Shown here: positions 6,177 to 7,850 of the stretch, in pieces
Position numbering within the stretch: the stretch's first letter is position 1
Layout: each line of letters starts with the position of its first letter
Source of the DNA: Actinomycetota bacterium
GTDB taxonomy: Bacteria; Actinomycetota; Actinomycetes; Nanopelagicales; Nanopelagicaceae
Length of the DNA stretch: 7,850 nucleotides
Direction of reading: 5' to 3'
Assembly (NCBI GenBank): GCA_947463335.1
Contig: CANHRF010000047.1
Span: 1-7,850 of the forward strand
The notes under the pieces: generated by a model
What the model saw: the letters and a program-made list of their open reading frames with translations, nothing else
Told to the model about the DNA's origin: nothing
The model's database searches: none
Program-made: the position numbers and the translations under genes

Positions 6177-6212
6177 TGGCCCTCGTAATTTCACAGCCTA
6201 ATTATGTACTCT
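6176..6212 (+). promoter_or_regulatory. Putative near-leaderless promoter of the aminopeptidase gene
   Basis: TTGGCC (6176-6181), a 17-nt spacer and TAATTA (6199-6204) would start transcription about 9 nt before the ATG. Alternatively TACTCT (6207-6212), a TAnnnT-type -10 ending 7 nt before the ATG, gives a fully leaderless start. No Shine-Dalgarno is visible upstream of 6220, which favours leaderless translation. Confidence 0.35.
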
Positions 6213-6219
6213 TAGCGAT

Positions 6220-7677
6220 ATGAATGAGAAGGTTGAAACTCCGGAAGTAAAGAATGCGCGTCCATACGATGTTGCACCTCCTGCACAATATGCAGAATTT
6301 ATGCGCACTGGATGGGCGCCTTCCAATCTAGAAGGTTTACAACCACTTGAAGTAGTTACTTATGCATTCACTCGCCGCCAAGTTTTATCTGCAGCATTTC
6401 CAAATATTCGTCTAGTTATTCCTTCTGGAAATTTCAAAACTCGTTCAAATGACACTGAATATGCATTCCGCCCGCACAGCGCTTTTGCTTACTACAGTGG
6501 AGTGCAAGGATCTGATGCGGTTCCGGATTCAGTTTTGGTGATGGAACCAAATGAAGCTGGTGGACACGATTCTTATCTTTACTTACATCCGCGATCTACT
6601 CGCGAGACCGATGCTTTCTATACCGATCGTAAATATGGTGAACTCTGGGTCGGCCGACATTTCACTCTTGATGAGGCAAACTCGGTCTATCAAATCCCAA
6701 CGCGCGATGTAGATAAGATCGAAGATCTCCTGCGCTTTAGCAAAGAAACGTTGCTGGTTCGCGGTGAAGATGCGTTGATGGATAAATTGATTTCCAAGAA
6801 CGCGCGCGAGTCAGAATTCGTAACCTTTACATCAGAACAGCGCTTAGTTAAAGATGAGTATGAAGTGGCTCAATTACAAGCCGCTGTTGATGCGACTGGC
6901 CGTGGTTTTAGCGATGTAATCGCAGCCATGCCAGCAGCTGCTGAACATCCGCGTGGCGAGCGAATTGTGGAAGGTGCGTTCTTCGGTCGCGCCCGCCTAG
7001 AAGGAAATGACATTGGGTACACAACAATCGCCGCCGCAGGTGCGCATGCTTGTGTGCTCCACTGGATCCGTAACGATGGTGCGGTTCGCAATGGAGAGTT
7101 ATTGCTGCTCGATGCGGGCGTTGAAATGGATTCTTATTACACCGCAGATATAACTCGCACCTTTCCGGTCAATGGAAAGTTCACGCCTGCCCAACGTGCG
7201 CTTTATATGTTGGTCTACGAAGCACAACTCGCTGGCTTTGCTGCGCTAAAACCTGGTGTTCCATTCTTAGAAATTAATCGTGCGGCACAACGAGTATTCG
7301 CTGAAGGTTTAGTGAATATGGGAGTTTTAACAATCAGCGCAGAAGAATCAATGAAACCTGAAGTTGGTCTGCATCGCAGATGGACATTGCATGGAGTAAG
7401 CCATCACCTGGGGTTAGATGTTCACGACTGCGAGCATGCGCGTCAGGATATGTATCGCGAAGGTGTTTTGCGCGAAGGCATGGTTTTAACTGTCGAACCA
7501 GGACTTTATATTCAGCCAGATGATGAGCTCTTTGCGCCGGAGTATCGCGGAATCGGAATCCGTATCGAAGATGATGTGCTTGTAACTGCTGATGGATATA
7601 TCAATTTAAGCGAGTACATTCCGCGTCACCCCGATGCAATTGAAGAATGGATGAAAGCGGTCCAGCAAGCGCGATAA
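6220..7677 (+). CDS. pepP: Xaa-Pro aminopeptidase (aminopeptidase P, M24B)
   Basis: A 485-residue cytosolic metallopeptidase that removes the N-terminal residue from peptides with proline in position two. The N-terminal aminopeptidase-P domain covers about 40-180 (PHSAFAYYSGV near 85-95). The pita-bread M24 catalytic domain covers about 215-465. All five metal ligands are visible: D298 (LLLDAG), D310 (TADITRTF), H395 (HGVSHHLGLDVHD), E426 (LTVEPGLY) and E450 (GIRIED). The accessory residues H281, H391, H402 and R448 are also present, so the enzyme should be active. Its length suits actinobacterial PepP, somewhat longer than the E. coli enzyme (about 440). It is divergent from the sugar operon and probably functionally unrelated to it. 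The stop is 9 nt from the following ABC gene, so the two may share a transcript. Confidence 0.95.
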   Translation: MNEKVETPEVKNARPYDVAPPAQYAEFMRTGWAPSNLEGLQPLEVVTYAFTRRQVLSAAFPNIRLVIPSGNFKTRSNDTEYAFRPHSAFAYYSGVQGSDAVPDSVLVMEPNEAGGHDSYLYLHPRSTRETDAFYTDRKYGELWVGRHFTLDEANSVYQIPTRDVDKIEDLLRFSKETLLVRGEDALMDKLISKNARESEFVTFTSEQRLVKDEYEVAQLQAAVDATGRGFSDVIAAMPAAAEHPRGERIVEGAFFGRARLEGNDIGYTTIAAAGAHACVLHWIRNDGAVRNGELLLLDAGVEMDSYYTADITRTFPVNGKFTPAQRALYMLVYEAQLAGFAALKPGVPFLEINRAAQRVFAEGLVNMGVLTISAEESMKPEVGLHRRWTLHGVSHHLGLDVHDCEHARQDMYREGVLREGMVLTVEPGLYIQPDDELFAPEYRGIGIRIEDDVLVTADGYINLSEYIPRHPDAIEEWMKAVQQAR

Positions 7678-7686
7678 GATCGGCTA

Positions 7687-7850
7687 ATGACTCAATCGCT
7701 AATCCACGCTCGTGGACTAACCAAGAAATTTGGTGACTTCACCGCTGTTAATGGGATCGATTTTGATGTTGTTAAGGGCGAATCCTTTGGACTGCTAGGC
7801 CCAAATGGAGCTGGTAAATCCACCGCGATGCGAATGATTGGTGCGACATC
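7687..7850 (+). CDS. ABC transporter ATP-binding protein, N-terminal fragment (NodI/DrrA-like)
   Basis: Only the first 54 codons are inside the window; the gene runs off the right edge. ATG at 7687 follows the pepP stop by 9 nt. The fragment shows the beta-strand entry [19 protein letters not shown] and a complete Walker [10 protein letters not shown], near 39-47, followed by MRMIGATS. The phrase [13 protein letters not shown] and the [14 protein letters not shown] context resemble NodI and daunorubicin-type (DrrA) ATPases of ABC-2 exporters. A membrane permease is expected just downstream. Walker B, Q-loop and signature lie outside, so the substrate cannot be judged. Confidence 0.9.
   Translation, partial: MTQSLIHARGLTKKFGDFTAVNGIDFDVVKGESFGLLGPNGAGKSTAMRMIGAT

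Overview
The window looks like chromosomal DNA of a low-GC actinobacterium, plausibly a free-living freshwater type such as the acI/Nanopelagicales lineage. This is an inference. It rests on moderate base composition, tightly packed operons with 4-11 bp overlaps, near-leaderless starts with TAnnnT-type -10 boxes, and an actinobacterial-style long aminopeptidase P. No mobile element, RNA gene or CRISPR array is visible.

Layout: (1) positions 1-1696, minus strand, hold the N-terminal 565 codons of a large secreted repeat protein that runs off the left edge. It has a signal peptide, three Cys-pair modules, four InlB/Listeria-Bacteroides-type repeats and the start of a Gly-rich domain. (2) Positions 1697-1901 are intergenic, with a terminator-like hairpin and a cluster of interleaved inverted repeats around a possible promoter. 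(3) Positions 1902-6131, minus strand, form a four-gene sugar operon in the order split transketolase N-half, split transketolase C-half, FGGY kinase, xylose-isomerase-like TIM-barrel isomerase. (4) Positions 6132-6219 are a compact divergent promoter region with two perfect palindromes. (5) Positions 6220-7677, plus strand, encode Xaa-Pro aminopeptidase. From 7687 to the right edge is the start of an ABC-2/NodI-type exporter ATPase.

The main biological content is the operon. An aldose-ketose isomerase, a glycerol-kinase-like FGGY kinase and a two-subunit transketolase match the gene set of the known transketolase route for the branched pentose D-apiose: apiose to apulose, to apulose 4-phosphate, then with glyceraldehyde 3-phosphate to xylulose 5-phosphate and dihydroxyacetone phosphate. 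The family assignments are well supported by visible catalytic motifs. The apiose substrate is an inference from gene combination and subunit sizes. No transporter or regulator for the operon lies in the window.
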